Assembly (NCBI GenBank): GCA_013138855.1
Contig: WTBX01000196.1
Coordinates: 1 to 5,240, forward strand
Direction: 5' to 3'
Source: Methylococcaceae bacterium
GTDB lineage: Bacteria; Pseudomonadota; Gammaproteobacteria; Methylococcales; Methylomonadaceae
Length of the DNA: 5,240 bases
Below, piece after piece: positions 5,141 through 5,240 of this stretch (its first letter is position 1; the number at the start of each line of letters is the position of its first letter). The position numbers were made by a program, and so were the translations under genes. The notes beneath the pieces are model-generated. The model saw only the letters and a list, made by a program, of their open reading frames with translations. It was not told where the DNA came from and searched no databases.

Positions 5141-5240
5141 ATGCTAGAAAAAATCGACCGCCAAATCATGCAGGCCACTCAAGTGGGTTTACCTTTAACA
5201 CCGCAGCCTTATCATGCTGTTGCAGAACAACTCGGCATTA
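5141..5240 (+). CDS. probable siroheme decarboxylase subunit (AhbA/AhbB/NirDLGH family), 5' part only
   Basis: The first 33 residues are visible before the window ends. They fit the N-terminus of the Lrp/AsnC-like siroheme decarboxylases: a short LEKIDRQIM helix, then Q14-x-G16-LPL and a PQPYHAVAEQLGI stretch (21-33). This pattern recalls the LDR...QGGFPL..RP(F/Y)..VA..LG signature I know from NirD/L/G/H. These proteins convert siroheme to 12,18-didecarboxysiroheme on the way to heme d1 (denitrification) or to haem by the Ahb route. The visible part corresponds to the winged-helix end; the catalytic C-terminal half is outside the window, so the exact paralogue cannot be chosen. The ATG at 5141 is the first possible start, because the frame upstream is open only from 5102 and has no ATG, GTG or TTG. 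No Shine-Dalgarno is present, and a strong hairpin ends 12 bases upstream. An AsnC-type regulator is the main alternative. Confidence 0.7.
   Translation, partial: MLEKIDRQIMQATQVGLPLTPQPYHAVAEQLGI

Overview
The window looks like chromosomal DNA of a gammaproteobacterium of moderate to low GC content. The evidence is an E. coli-length CarB, the carB-greA gene order typical of that class, and a GreA and a TrmL of standard length. The intergenic DNA is packed with several families of short palindromic repeats. From memory, that style of repeat resembles filamentous sulfur oxidisers such as Beggiatoa and its relatives, but the genus is a guess.

Layout, left to right, with all genes on the + strand. 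Positions 1-216 hold the 3' end of a very AT-rich, cysteine-containing reading frame that I do not recognise. Positions 217-317 are an AT-rich gap with at best a weak promoter. Positions 318-3539 are carB, the large subunit of carbamoyl-phosphate synthase, intact and with its key residues in E. coli numbering; carA is not immediately upstream. A hairpin with a T-run (3571-3604) separates carB from greA (3621-4097), the transcript-cleavage factor. Positions 4098-4424 carry no gene but hold a weak greA terminator, a 33-base palindrome, a 9-base tandem motif, and a paired inverted repeat. Positions 4425-4895 are trmL, a tRNA wobble-position 2'-O-methyltransferase. Positions 4896-5140 are almost entirely a second copy of the paired inverted repeat, with a different C/G-rich inverted repeat inside it. 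Positions 5141-5240 are the start of a gene resembling siroheme decarboxylase subunits of the AhbA/AhbB/NirDLGH family, cut by the window edge.

The genes do housekeeping work: carbamoyl phosphate for arginine and pyrimidines, rescue of stalled RNA polymerase, and tRNA modification. A tetrapyrrole gene may begin at the right edge. I see no defence system, insertion-sequence transposase or CRISPR array. The part most worth following up is the repeat architecture around trmL: two REPIN-like doublets with consistent left-arm and right-arm subtypes, mismatches that nearly all preserve G-U pairing, and right arms placed just ahead of two start codons.
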